DNA from: Russula earlei
Lineage: Eukaryota > Basidiomycota > Agaricomycetes > Russulales > Russulaceae
NCBI GenBank assembly: GCA_025769875.1
Contig: JAGFNK010000002.1
Span: 434,001-498,000, forward strand
Reading direction: 5' to 3'
Length of the DNA: 64,000 nt
The notes under the pieces were generated by a model. It searched no databases and was not told the origin of the DNA. It saw only the letters and a list, made by a program, of their open reading frames with translations. Positions 49,596 through 61,816 of this stretch are shown piece by piece (the stretch's first letter is position 1; every line of letters begins with the position of its first letter). Made by a program: the position numbers and the translations under genes.

Positions 49596-51162
49596 ATGCA
49601 GATAACGTTCGTGACGGATTTGGGGGCATCTTACTCCGTTGAGATCGATCCGAAAATGGAACTGGAGAACGTAATGGCTTTACTCGAGGCAGAAGTGAGT
49701 GGCATTCGCGGTGTATCGCTTACGATCATGTCTTTCCTTGCAAATAGTCCGGTGTTCCCCCCTCCGAACAAAGTATCTCATATAACGGCCGGGAACTGAG
49801 CGATAAGAAAGCCACTATAGAAGGGCTTGGCGTCCCCGACAATGCAATACTGCTATTCCGAAGAAAGATCAACGTCGCTGGGAGGTCCGCCGCTTTAACA
49901 TGGTATCCACGCTTGAGCGACATGACACCTTTCGGACTTTTTTCAGATCAGCTGAACGAGACGCGGAGACGATGCGATTACAAGTTCTGGGAAATCCCCA
50001 TCTATTGCGCGAGTTGCAACTTGTACTGTCATCTCCTCCCTTTGCTATTGCGACACCTTCCCCTTACACACGCCTGCCATAGACGCAGCCAGAACTTGCG
50101 GACGCTGCCGTGTCAAATCCTCGACGGTTTGCCGAACTCTTGAGGGAGTTGAGCTCTCGTAGGGCCGAGCAGGAACGACAAAGGCTGCTCGAGATAGAAC
50201 GTCTCAATGCCGACCCATTCGACGTCGAAGCGCAACGGAGGATCGAAGAAGCGATACGCCAGGAGGCCGTCTTGGAGAACCTGGAGCACGCCCTCGAATA
50301 CTCTCCGGAAAGCTTTGGGCGGGTGACCATGCTCTAGTGCGCGACCCTTTTTTGGGTTCTTGGTCCCCCTGCTCACCAGGAGCAGCATCCCGGTAGAGGT
50401 TAATGGGCATCCCGTCAAGGCCTTTGTGGACAGTGGCGCGCAACAGACGATCAGTGAGCATGCTTTCATTCGTGATTCGCACTCTGATCGTAGCGCAGTG
50501 AGTCCTGAATGTGCCGAGGCTTGCGGGTGAGCGCGCGGATGCCATTCCTCCTCGTTTCGATCACCGAGCAGTCTTTAGAATCATGCGACTTGTCGATAAG
50601 ACCTTTTCTGGCATCGCCCGCGGCGTCGGTACTGCAAAGATCCTTGGGCGAGTACACTCGGCACAATTGAAACTCTCGGATCTGTTCCTCCCCTGCTCTT
50701 TCACAATCATGGAGGTACGGACATCTTTTCAGTAAAGCGAAGAACGTATAGCTGGAGATGATGTAGGGTCGCGATGTTGACCTTCTCTTCGGCTTAGACA
50801 TGTTGAAGGCACATCAAGCCTGTATCGACCTGGAGAAGAATGTCCTCCGTATTCAAGGTCGCGAGGTTTCCTTCCTCTCAGAACACGAGCTTCCGGAAAG
50901 GACTCGAGTAGAGGATCTATTCGAATCGCGGTCACCCTCAGCCCAGGAGACTCCTGTGCCGTCGGGTTCGGGACAGACACTAGGCTCATCCACTGCAGGT
51001 CTTTCGTCACAACCGCATATCTCAAGATCGCCTTCGGACAGCCAGCATCCAGAAAGCGCCATTCGAACATTAATGGACCTTGGCGCCTCTCGAGAACAAG
51101 CAATCGGTTCTTTAGATGCCGCAGGGGGGAATGTAGACGTGGCCGCAGCTCTATTGTTCTAG
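49596..51162 (+). CDS. DDI1: Ddi1 retroviral-type aspartyl protease/ubiquitin shuttle
   Basis: Proteasome shuttle with a cellular protease domain that cleaves heavily ubiquitylated substrates. Order: N-terminal UBL ([19 protein letters not shown], then [19 protein letters not shown]), a helical domain ([19 protein letters not shown]), the protease domain with active site VDSGAQQT (about 50,435) and [16 protein letters not shown], and a C-terminal UBA ([19 protein letters not shown]) ending ALLF and TAG 51,160-51,162. The catalytic Asp is intact. At least four short introns. The gene is convergent with Spt3. Confidence 0.93.
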
Positions 51163-51267
51163 AGCGCTTTTCACATGAAGGCCTTTTCGGAATGTACCCG
51201 GATTTATAAAATACAACATGGTGTATGAGGATACTGGAAATTCAAAAGACACAGATGGAAAGAAGTT

Positions 51268-52631
51268 TCAAATGAGGCTGACGCCTGTCCGGACCAAGCC
51301 TCCACGCCAATTACGCATGCCAGCGGATCTGCTCTGAGACCAGTCACCTTGCATACGAGCAAAGGCATCTTGGATGTGCCCCGGCAGGAGTGGCGTCCTC
51401 GCTTCGGGAGGTTGGACAAACAACGAGCTCATGGGAAGCGGCATCTCTGCGTCGTCCGTAGAGTGTTCACGTCGGCGTTTGATGCCGGTATCGAGTCCCA
51501 GATTGGCCTTGCGTTTCCCTAGTAGGGGCGAAGCCATGTGGTCCTCCCGAAGGTACGACTCCTCGAGCGCCTTTTTAACGTCAAGTGCCGCGACCGTCAG
51601 AGAACGGACCATCTCGAAGGCAAGGAAGCCGACGATATCAGTGGTGTCGTCGTTGGATTTGAGGTCGAGGTGTGACGGCAAATTGAGGAACTCCCTGAAT
51701 CGTTTGGCTGGGGACGCGATTCATTTCTCTTGCCAGGGTGAAATGTTTTAATAGCGATTCGACGGACCTTTGCGATAGGAAAATGATGCTTGTCGACAGT
51801 CCGAATAATGTTGGTACTCCTCGCGCGTCATCTGCTTTGTGACATCGTCCGCTTCCTAGCGTTCGGGAGTAAGATAAATCTATGGCCAATGATCTGTGGG
51901 AAGTTACCTTCAAGCGTTCAAGCGACGCCTCTTGGGCTTCCAAGTCGTCCTCGTCCTCCTCGTCGTCTGACTGGTGACCACTTTGCTTGAGGGCTTCAGA
52001 GTATATTGTGGTGATCTCCCACGGCAACTTGATGGTGATCTTCTGAGCCTTCGCCGTTAACTTGTCTGTTCGTAATCGCACCCGCTACGACTCAATCGAG
52101 GAGAAAGGACGAATGAAAGCAGATCGCACCGTCTGGCCCATCTTCAAGGGTCTCCACCTCGACGCCCCCGCCACCATCTGCGTTGGAGTCCTTGGCATGT
52201 TTCCTGACCTCCTTCCACGACAGATAAGTTCGCAATCGATTAACCTTTGCACGGTCGTGACGTATGAGGAAAATGAGGTCTTCCGCGGAGAGGTATCGCG
52301 CGTTCCTTCTATTTGCCAGCGCCCGCGCTTGGACAATCTGACGTGCCGGTTCAGGGGCCAAAAATGGGTGGGAAAGTAAAGGATACAGACGAGCTCGACA
52401 AGCTGGCTCCGAATGATATTCTCTACCAGGTTCACCGTCTCGGTGAGCGGTTCCTGTATCTCTCCAAAGACGAACATCTGTCGGAAACGACACACAACGG
52501 TTGGAAAAGGCTCGGGTTGGCATTCGTGTCTGAGGGCGCACCATTTGAGAGATCTCCTGCTGATATTTGTATTCCTTCTTTTTTTCACCCACGTCCGTCA
52601 GGGTGCTTGTCGTCTTCTTAGCCTGTGTCAT
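51268..52631 (-). CDS. SPT3: SAGA subunit Spt3 (paired histone folds)
   Basis: Spt3 connects SAGA to TBP. The start is MTQAKKTTSTLTDVGEKKKE at 52,631. An intron then joins QQEISQM|MFVFGEIQEPLTETVN, with the diagnostic LIQARALANRRNARYLSAED and LIFLIRHDRAKVNRLRTYL. The second half has RLRTDKLTAKAQKITIKLP, an acidic DDEEDEDDLE linker, EMTREEYQHYSDCRQASFS and SNDDTTDIVGFLAFEMVRS. The end is GGLVRTGVSLI at 51,268. About five introns. Confidence 0.93.
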
Positions 52632-54816
52632 AGTTCACGGTCTCACCAGGGGCGGGTATGGATGGTCTTGGAAACTGAATGGAACTCTGAGGTGCGACGC
52701 GGACCAATCAGTTCCCACGACGATCAGTATGTTCTGTGTCATTCCATCGTCGTACTATCATGAGTGGGGAGTTTCAAAACTTTTACTAAATCACGAATAG
52801 AAAAGGATCAACAACACATTTTTATGATCAGTCTTTTGGAATTGATGTGATAATATATGAACTAGCCCCCTGAAGCATCACCTTGGTATAAGATGGACGG
52901 GTGGTTGTGTCGGAAGAAAGCCGATTGTGCAAGTCCAAAAATTGGGAGTTTCAAAACTTTCGTCACGGATTGTCACGCTGACTCATACAATCCGTCTGCT
53001 GCTTTGGACGCGTAGCTGAGCGGCAGACTTTGAAACCCGATGGGCGTCGGAGTACACACTGTCACGCAGTTTCACCCTTTTGTCTGTATCTCCCCTCCTG
53101 CTCCTCTGAATTCTCTATACTTTTACATGAGGCTTTTATAATATGCATAGATAATATATTGAACGCTTTATGATATTTTGTTGAGAAATACTTCTATCCA
53201 GAACTGTTTTAATCAAATTTTGAGCCTTCCCCTGTAATATCAGCAAGATCGCAAAGCAAGCACAATGAAATTTCTTTACTTCTTTGATCTATAATTTGGT
53301 ATACAGTATTAGTGATATATCCAAGCAAGGATCAGCTAATTTGTTGTGGTGATCTCTTATAAAACTGCACTTTGAAACTCTCTGGTATTTTGAAACCCAC
53401 AACATGTGATAGTAGGGTCCAACAATATGCAAATGTCCCTCTTTCACTACATCAGAACCCTGGTGCCATGGTGTCCATTTTTTGGCTCTTTAAGGGTGCT
53501 AGAGATGGTGGCGCACCATGCTACGCCTCCGAGCCCGCAAGCACTCACATTTTGGATGGCCCCTCAGGCCTCGGGGGGTAGTCTTGTTTGTCTCGTTGTT
53601 GTTGCGCAGCATAGAGTGCAGCTAACAGGCCAAGCAACCCACCTTAGAGGTTGTGCTAATGCTCAAGTGATATTGGGGTGTAGAGTGATATGTATACTCA
53701 TCTACATGTATGGTATTTATACCTCTATGACCCAGGGCTGTTCCTAAGTCCAAAAGAGGTGACTACAGGTGTCCACTATATCACACATTCAGTGACATGT
53801 GATGTGGAAACGTTCTAGACGCAGCATAAGGCTGCATCTTGTGATAGATAGCGTAGTATGTGTAACCCTATTGCCATAAGTGCATATACTAAAGTTCTGT
53901 CTAACACGTAACATCTATGAGTGGATCTTGAACCTTGTATGAAGGTCTTCACCTTCTTTGATCCGTTCGGGTTCCGGTTCAACAGTCATCTCATTTTGTC
54001 TACAGTGTCTTATCTCCGCCTTCTTACTCAATGCGCATGAAGGACAAGGTATTCGTGCGAGCTCGGTGCTCTACGGAGCGAGCGTCGCACCGTTCCCTTT
54101 GCTTCTGTCCAACTTCTGGGTAGCTTACTTAAGCTGTGCGGTATGGTCGTTGCACTCTACTTATTTAACTAACATTTCGATTATATACTTACAATTGAGC
54201 GAGAGAGAACAGAGATAGTCCGTGGCGGGCGTGAGAAAGATGTCGGGAATTGATGAAGTGATGATGATGGAAGAGCCGAGATGGATGATGTGGCCGTTGA
54301 TGCAGCGATGCATCGAGGCATCGAGCCCTCACCTCCACCGGTGGCGATAAGTGATGATCAGGGGTGCATGCATCAGCAAATGATGATACGATACGGGGCA
54401 TGACGAGGTGATGAAAAGAGTAGTCAAGAGCGCGAACGGGTGGTGAGGACTCGGAGCGGAGACTGAGATGAAAGAGAATGAGATGATTCTACGGTCAGCC
54501 CTTCAAGTGATTGCATATGCTTATTCATCCAAAAGTACTTCCAACCTTTGGAGCCAGGTAGTCCACTGGGGTGTTCTATCTCAACAACTGCAATTGCAAT
54601 CGACTTGTATCAGTCACTTCAGGTGAATCATCAACTGAATACTGGTGCCACCACACAACGGGATGACAAACCTCGCTATAAAACCAACTCTGGAATTCCG
54701 GTTCTCTCCAGCTGTGCTCTTTCATACTCGGGCAGGTTACCGATTATTTTTAGCAATCATCTTTTTCACATCCGACGACTTACGCAACTGTTTAATCGAC
54801 GATCTCGCTCATAACA
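52632..54816. other. AT-rich gene-poor region marking the start of the transposon-rich end
   Basis: 2.2 kb with no convincing gene. The base composition drops sharply relative to the Spt3 side. It contains the MITE-like element at 52,753-53,414. A GATGATGATGG patch lies near 54,250-54,290. The last 150 bases are the promoter of the secreted repeat protein, with TATA-like TATAAAA at about 54,676. Confidence 0.6.
52753..53414. mobile_element. MITE-like AT-rich element with imperfect terminal inverted repeats
   Basis: The left end TACTATCATGAGTGGGGAGT plus TTCAAAAC is matched in inverted orientation at the right end, TTTTGAAACCCACAACATGT plus GATAGTA. The core GTTTCAAA also recurs internally (about 52,948-52,965 and 53,372-53,380). 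The element is about 660 bp, AT-rich and has no coding potential. No target duplication was identified, so the exact ends are provisional. Confidence 0.45.
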
Positions 54817-55457
54817 ATGCGCACCACCGCCGTCTTTGCCATTCTCTGCCTCGCCATTCCGTCGTTTGCGTCTTCTTCGAACTCTAGGTACGCCCACGCT
54901 GTCGCATCCCTCAAGACTTGACCTTACGTCGTAGAAGTGGTCGTAGTCCTAAGGCCATCCTCCGTGGAGGTGGTCGTACCATCCGCCGTGGAAGTGGAGG
55001 TGGAGTTGGAGTTGCGCATCCTGCGTATAAGTTAGCTTTAGGAGTCCGTCCTGGGCGTGTAGGAGTCCCCCCTAAGATTTGGCACATGGATCCTAGGGAG
55101 TTCCCGATTCATCCTGTGTATAATACACAGGAGTGGGGATACCATCCTGCGCAGTTGCACGTCCCATATAAGGATTGGACTACTCATCCTGCGCAGATTC
55201 CAACCAATCCTGACTATCAGCAGCTGTTTCACCGCCATCCTGCGCAGTTGGGAATCCTACATGAGGATTGGGGCGCCGATCCTGCGAAGTGGGGCGTCCA
55301 TCCTGGGTATTCAGCCCACCCTGGAACGCTTGGATTCCCTGTTAGGTTTTGGAACGCCGATCCTCAGCTTGTTTTTGGAATGCCTCCCCCGCCTGCGGAG
55401 GGGGGAATCCAGCCAGAACCACGCCAGCAGCCGACGCCGCCACCTGGCGCCCGATGA
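54817..55457 (+). CDS. Secreted protein with a tandem HP..W repeat
   Basis: Exon 1 54,817-54,887 encodes the signal peptide MRTTAVFAILCLAIPSFASS. A 47-nt intron (54,888-54,934) is followed by one long exon. The mature protein (about 180 residues) starts Gly/Arg-rich, then carries three to four imperfect units of 27-31 residues. Each unit follows the pattern HPxxL.xPxxxW..DPxx....HP.Y (for example HPAQLHVPYKDW, HPAQLGILHEDW, HPGTLGFPVRFW). It ends in a Pro-rich tail. The leader and intron position are shared with the 3,393 gene. No known family was recognised; a cell-wall or effector-like role is a guess. Confidence 0.72.
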
Positions 55458-55524
55458 CCGCCGGGGCGGTCCTGGGAGACGGGAACGGGCAAATGGGGTT
55501 TGGACTTTGTCATGTCAAGTACTA

Positions 55525-58390
55525 TCCCTGTGCCAGTCTTTGACATTTCATGGTGGTTTGAATTACCATCAAAGGTGATTGTGTTGGCAAGAGAATTGGG
55601 ACTTCAATCACGTGTTAACGGATGTAATTTAGTTATATAAGTGTGTTAATAATAAGATAACTCCTTACCATTTTCCCCTACCAAAAAAAAAAAAATGCAA
55701 TCTCATTTCTGATTGATTGGTGCGCCATCCACATCATCCACCCATTCCGGCCCGAGCGCCCCTTTTATGACACAATGTTTTCAGATCACTGCCAATTCTA
55801 GAAAGAGGGGAGGACTCAATTATGACCAGGAGCATGGCAGATACCCCATGGAATGGCTGACAGCAGCTGATTTTGACACGTGGCGCTGGCAAGAAGAATT
55901 GGCTCACTCAATTGAATTGATTCCATCCAGCACCGAGCATGTGCAGGGATGGACAAAGAAGGTTTTTGTCTGCTCCCGCCAACTATCCGGGGGAGCTTCA
56001 AGTTATGTAAAGAAGCACCCCAATTGCAAACAGAGATCCGAGATCAAGAAGATGGGTTGCCGTTGCCGAATAGTCATCAAGTCTTACATGGACGCACCTA
56101 CCATTCTTGGACAATATGCAAGTGAGCATTCCCATGAAATTGGAATTGCTAATCTCGCTTACACATGAATGTCACGCATAGCGCATGATAAAATTAAATT
56201 CATGCTGTCAAAGAAGGTTGATCCACAGGAAATAGTAAGTGCCTGTATTGAATTTATTTTATTTTTATTCGCTAACTTAATAATGGAAAGGTATGCAATA
56301 TTCAGGATTCATCACCCGATGGCAGCTGAGACTGATTCATCTCACTCCGGGATGTAAGCCACATGGCCTGGGAAATGGAAGATGAGATTATCAGGCTGCA
56401 TCCAGAGGATGCTATCTCCACCAGGATCTGGTTGGACAGATTTACAGATGGAAAAATTTACAAAGACAGGCTGCACAGTGCCCCATCTCAATCAAATCTG
56501 CAGGAGGATGCATATGTATTATGCATCCAGACCCCTTTCCAAATGGAGGCATTCCGCTGCCTTGGGAACGGCTTCATCGGTATCGATGCAACTCATAATA
56601 TTACTCAATATCTGGACTTCTTATTATTTACCATGATCATGTGTGATCACTGAGGACATGGTGTGTAATATTTACTAAATGTCAATAAAAAAAGCGCTTA
56701 CCTTTTCTGGATAGGTGTGCCTGTTGCCTGGATTCTGGCATCCAATGGAACAAAGGACACAATATCCTTTTTTGTCCATTGGGTCAGGGATGCCAGTCTG
56801 GCTATCCGGCTGTCTATTATTATGACAGAATGTGATGCCGCACAGATTGCCGCCCTCAAGATTGCCTATCCAGGAAGTCGGATATGGCTTTGCAAGTGGC
56901 ATGTGTTGTGCGCAATGTGATCACACTTCAATGCCAACAATTTTCCTGATCTGTGGGATAAGATCAAGAGATGGGTACATACAGATGATCAGGCCGACTT
57001 TCTACAAATCTGGGAGGAGATCTCCACTGATCCTCAGGTTTCAGAAACTTTTGTGAACTATCTTGGGTCTCAATGGATGCCTGTGGTGCATATGTGGTCC
57101 ATGGTTTACAGGAAAAATTGACATATCTTTGAGGAAGGGGACACCAACATGTTGATCGAAGCATATGTGATCCTCCTGATCTAAAGATAAGATGACTCAA
57201 TCTTTTTAGATATCATCATGTCCTCAAATCACATTGGCTCGATGGCAAGCACAATTGGCAGATCGATCGAATATTATTTGTTCTAGTGCATTGCATGGTG
57301 CCATATTACCAAAACAGGCACAAATGGCTGAACGTTGGGCTCGATGGTTGGGACCTGGTGGCTGACAGGTGTCATATAATTTTCACCTGTGCCAAGAGCA
57401 TCTCACAAGATTTGATCTTGCAATTTGATGAGACCTGCTTTCACATTGCTTCACGGTCCTGTTCTGGCATGTTTTACTCAATTGATCTGATGAAGTCAAC
57501 TTGTGATTGCACAGATTATCCCCATATTAGATTCTGCAAACACATTGCAGCAATCTACATCCACTTTCCCTACCTCTGTCCTGAGGGGAGCACACAAAAG
57601 GAAAGTGCAAATAAATCACCTGACCCCCCATCCCCATCATCTTCTTCATCCACACCAAGGGAGAGCCTAGTATCTCTCTCACAGGAGATCATATCATTAT
57701 TGTGTGATCTCACATCTAGCCTTGAAAATGCTAATCAAACAGTGGAGATCGTTGAGGCCATGTGGGCTGCCAAATATGGTTTGGCAGCTGCAATCAATTT
57801 AATTTAAGGCTCCAAGGTCTTACCTGATAAGGAAGTGATCGCACCCAATTAGAAAATGTGGATGGAGACAGCCGAGCGTATGGGTGTCAAACTCAAATGG
57901 GGCCCAAAACAATGGACCAGTCTCCCCAACACGTGGGGATTGACAGCATGAAGCATTGGCATTGCTAAGGGAAAGCACCGCCATGTTCACGATGATCTGT
58001 ACACTGGGGGCAAATGGTTGGGCAAGCATGCCAAGCCCGATGCAACATCTGCCACTGCAAATGTGCACACATGTGCCCTTGGGGAACTGTCGTCCCTCCT
58101 TTGGACCCCCCCTCCCTCTGATGCCACTGCCTCCCTTGCACCAGGTCCCTTTGGACTCGCACTGCTGCCTCTAATGGCCTCAACTGTTGCTGTTCCTTAC
58201 AATACAAAATCTTTTTTTGTATCAATTTAATTTATTTGTCTAATAGCTAATAAATAAGTCATTGAATATGTAATTGAGAAAATGATTTGGTGACATTTAA
58301 ATGCATAATTGATGTACTGATTCTCTTGCCAACACAATTTCCTTTTATGGTAACTCAACCCACCATGAAAAGAACGCAACTCCCTGTGCC
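55525..58390. mobile_element. MULE (Mutator-like) DNA transposon, decayed
   Basis: A 50-bp terminal inverted repeat (left 55,546-55,595, starting TTTCATGGTGG; right 58,321-58,370) matches at 45 of 50 positions by my count. A 10-bp direct repeat TCCCTGTGCC lies at 55,525-55,534 and 58,381-58,390, about ten bases outside the repeats, the length expected of a MULE target duplication. The internal frames encode a Mutator-type transposase on the + strand. The element inserted just downstream of the secreted repeat-protein gene. Confidence 0.85.
55713..57807 (+). pseudogene. MULE transposase with SWIM zinc finger, inactivated
   Basis: Fragments in order: an N-terminal FLYWCH/FAR1-like zinc-binding region (KKMGCRCRIVIKSYMDAP, SEHSHEIGIANL); the MULE catalytic core with first Asp in GFIGIDATHNITQYLDFLL; VPVAWILASNGTKDTISFF; a second Asp in IMTECDAAQIAALKIAYPG followed by LCKWHV; and a C-terminal SWIM finger CDCTDYPHIRFCKHIAAIY. 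The frame is broken by TGA/TAA codons (for example after MCDH at 56,652, where a Trp is expected) and by uncertain introns. The ORFs after 57,820 (KWGPKQW) may be the last piece. Not functional as read. Confidence 0.8.
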
Positions 58391-58739
58391 CATGCACCAT
58401 CAATTTCTCATGTAGCTCTTACTCAACCACTACAATACTTTGCATACTGTATATAGTACCTTTTATCTACATACACAATGAATCTTTTTGATGAAAATCA
58501 TGTTGTGTTTCAAAATCTAAAAATGGCTGTTTGTCATGCTTGCCGGCTGATGCTTTGTTGGAGCTCTTAGTCTGAGTTGGAGCTCTTAGTTGGTCACAAG
58601 TTGCATGCCACTCAATGGTCAATTAGGCCAAAAAGGGTAATTAGCAGTTAATCTTATCATGCACAATGGCTCTAGCACTCTGGAGGCCTAGTGCACACAG
58701 AATTTAGTGTATCACATCATGTCATGTTGCGTCATTTTG

Positions 58740-61069
58740 TTGATTGCCATATGCCTGCTCAGAGAAAGAGGTCTGCATACCAACAAGACAATAAAACAAG
58801 GCATGAGGGCCAAATCCAAGAGATTATAGATGATCTCAGTGCTGGTAGATATGTTTCATTCTGATTGGCCACCAGAGCATCAGGGGTGAGTGAATCTAAG
58901 ATTTACCCATTCTGCCTCATCAAACAAGTGCTGTAGATCACATTGTCAATGCTTACAGATCAGGCCAAAGGTCACCATCAAACCCTGAGTGTTAGTGCTG
59001 CCAAAAGACAAAAGCTTGCTCCAGATCAGGAGAAAGTGCTTGCACAATGGGCAGCTCAGCATGGTTCAAGGGGGATTCCATTATCCAAAGCAGACATTCA
59101 GATGCACACAACTGTCATCTCTGGCAAGACAGTTGGGAAAACATGGCTCAGGAAGTTCTTGGCAAGACATCAAGATCTATCTCTGGCAAAGCCCTCAAAG
59201 CTTGACCCCAAATGCGCAAAGCACTTCAATCCTGCAGTCATAAATCATTACTTTGATCAGCTAGATACCCTCCATGCAGAGTTTGATGGGATTCCTCCCA
59301 AACACATCTGGAACATGGATGAGAAGGATATCCAGATGGGTGGGGGTTGGAAGAGTACTGGAAGGAAGTACTGCTTTCCAAGATTGCAGTGCACCAGACT
59401 CATCATGAAGAGTGATAATCTTGAGCTGGTAACTATCCTAGAATGTGTCTCAGCTGCTGGAGCAGTTGTTCCACCATCATTCTGTCTTCAATCAGGCTCT
59501 ACCCTGGATCTGTGCAATCTAAGTGATGAGGAATGGGGAAGGTGCGCACTCCACATTGGATCTGCCTCTTGTGATTGCTGATTAGATAACTACTCAAGCC
59601 TCTATTTCTCAGATGCTGGATGGACCAATGCAGAGAACTATCAACAGTGGCTCCAGGAGGTCTTTATCCCCTTTGCAGCAGCATGCGTTGTGGATTGCAC
59701 AAAGCCAATTGTCCTTGCTGTGGATGGACATAGCACACATGAACACATAGATGCTAAGTGCATAATCTACAAGTTTCTCGATGATCAAGACATCAAGATC
59801 CACACACTGTGCTTTCCATCAAAGACAACACATAGGACTCAGCCCCTTGATGTCCTTATCTTTGCCTCAGTTGATTGTAAATGGCAGGAGATCTGCAGTG
59901 CAAGTGTGATCAAGGGCATCCAGATTGATCGCCATTCAGTGATCCTGATGTACATTATATTCATGCTATGCGGGAGGTATTCACTGAAAAGTTAATCAAG
60001 AGTGCCTTCAAGAAGGCTGGTCTCTATTCAGTCAACTGTTCTGTCTTTGGTCCTGAGGATTTTGCACCAAGCCAAGCCTCATCAATGATCACACATCTCC
60101 CTGATTCATTTCCAACATATGTCCCATCATCAGATCCCATTGATCTGTCCAATGATGACTGGGTCCCATCACAATCTGATGCCAGTTCCAGATCTTCCAG
60201 CCCTGATCCCAGTCTTGATCTGGGTTCTGATCCTGATCCCAATGCAGATCAAGTGCATCTGGAATCCAATCAAACTGATGTTGCAGCCAAGCCATTGTCA
60301 GGATTGATGTGTGCCCTGGCAGATTTGGAATCCAAAGCAGTCAACAGGACACGCTCCAAAATGGCACATTGCAATCTTATTGCATCAAGACATCCACAGA
60401 TCATCTCGCTTGAAGAGGATCTTGTGCTCTCCCCAGATGAATGCTTATCAGAGCTGCACTCTGTCTGGCAGCAGCTTCTTGCCACTCAGGAAGCTCTGGG
60501 TCAGGCCCTTAGTGAAATTCTCTCAGCCGATGCCCATTGCACCTCAATTCACAAAGGGCTTGATATGGTCAAGGAACAACTTGAAAATAGTTGGAAATCA
60601 AAAGAGCATGGATCTAGGCAGATCAAAGCACATTGTCACATCTAGGGACCTCCAATCTAAATTTGATCAAGAGGATGAGGAGCAGCTACAAAAGGAAAAG
60701 GCTGCCAAAGAGAAACAAGCCCAAAATGCAGAACATGAGTGTCATCTGGAATATCAAGCCCATAATAGAGTGTTCATTAGCCGGCTGTCATCCTACAAGA
60801 AGGATGACCTCCATGCACTTGCAAAAGCTCTCAACATATCCAATAAGGGCACCAACTTGGAACTGTTATCTCAGATCTTGGATCACTTTAATATTTCCCC
60901 TGATCTTCAGATCAACTCAAGGTATTCTGGACTATTTAACAAATTGACTTGCTCTCAGAAGGACAATGAAGTAATGCACCCTGAGGAGCAATCAAGAGTA
61001 GATGGCAATGAGATCTTATCATCATTTCCAGATCAGAATCTCCATCCCTCTGTGTTAAGATCTGACTGA
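58740..61069 (+). pseudogene. Pogo-type (Tc1/mariner) DDE transposase, inactivated
   Basis: The region starts with a helix-turn-helix PSQ-like segment near 58,760-58,900 (RKRSAYQQDNKTRHEGQ), interrupted by a TGA at about 58,862 and a TAG at about 58,932. The CENP-B/Tc5 DNA-binding segment follows (SRGIPLSKADIQMHTTVIS, VGKTWLRKFLARHQDLSLA). The DDE core has HIWNMDEKDIQMGG (first Asp), IVLAVDGHSTHEHIDAKCI (second Asp) and THRTQPLDVLIFA (third Asp). The long C-terminal part is Ser/Asp- and Gln-rich with coiled coil. Stops and frameshifts occur (TGA at about 59,578 and near 59,990). Terminal repeats were not found. Confidence 0.8.
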
Positions 61070-61079
61070 TCTTGTTACC

Positions 61080-61816
61080 GACTCTTAGTGAAAGAGTTGC
61101 TTGATATAGTTTAAGCACTGGACTTCAAATCTGTTGATACTATCTCAGGAAGAGTAGATGTAAGAGAAGAGAGGGGCCTCTTTCACTTAGAGTGATGACT
61201 TTGAATTTAGAGATTTTGACAAGATGGTTATTCCTTGTAAGAGAGTAAGTCAAGCATAAGGCTTGACTTCTTGGTACAGCAGAGTATTTATATGATATCT
61301 TGACAATGGCTGATCTGATTTGTATGAAACTTGGGGTGCACATAGCTAAGAACCAGTAATATCCAAAAACATAAAGTGCAATTTGAAAGTATCAGAGATG
61401 ACTCATGTGTGAGTCATCCTTTCTTAGTATCTGTCATCAAACAGTAAGCAGTGAGTAAGCAGTCGGTAAGCAAATCACTAAGTGAATCACTAAGCAGAAG
61501 TAAGCACAGATGAGTAAGCAGAGACGAGTCACCAAAACATAGGTAAGCAGACAAGAATGCAAGAATCCTAACACTCTGCACATCTTCCGAACATGCTTGC
61601 ATCTTCCAGTTCATATTGCACCCTGTCCTCCTCTCATACCCAACAACAATATCCCACAGATAATGCACCCTTACCTCTGTACCATCCCATACCTTATCCC
61701 AGCACTGAAGATCAGAACTTTCGATCTTGGTTATATTCCACCTAGAATGATTTCTGACTGTATTTGATCACTTATTCCTATGTATATACATTGGTGATCT
61801 AATTACTATTAGATCC
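61080..61816. repeat. Noncoding region with a degenerate TAAGCA minisatellite and a palindrome
   Basis: TAAGCA occurs about seven times between 61,442 and 61,555 with variable spacers. A 9-bp palindrome GATGACTCA/TGAGTCATC lies at 61,397-61,418. No gene. Confidence 0.55.

Noticed and set aside
53005..53075. GCGTAGCTGAGCGGCAGAC resembling a tRNA D arm
   Set aside because: No matching B box or cloverleaf; it lies inside the MITE-like element.
61397..61418. TGACTCA palindrome as an AP-1/Gcn4 regulatory site
   Set aside because: It matches the core, but no intact gene is nearby to regulate.
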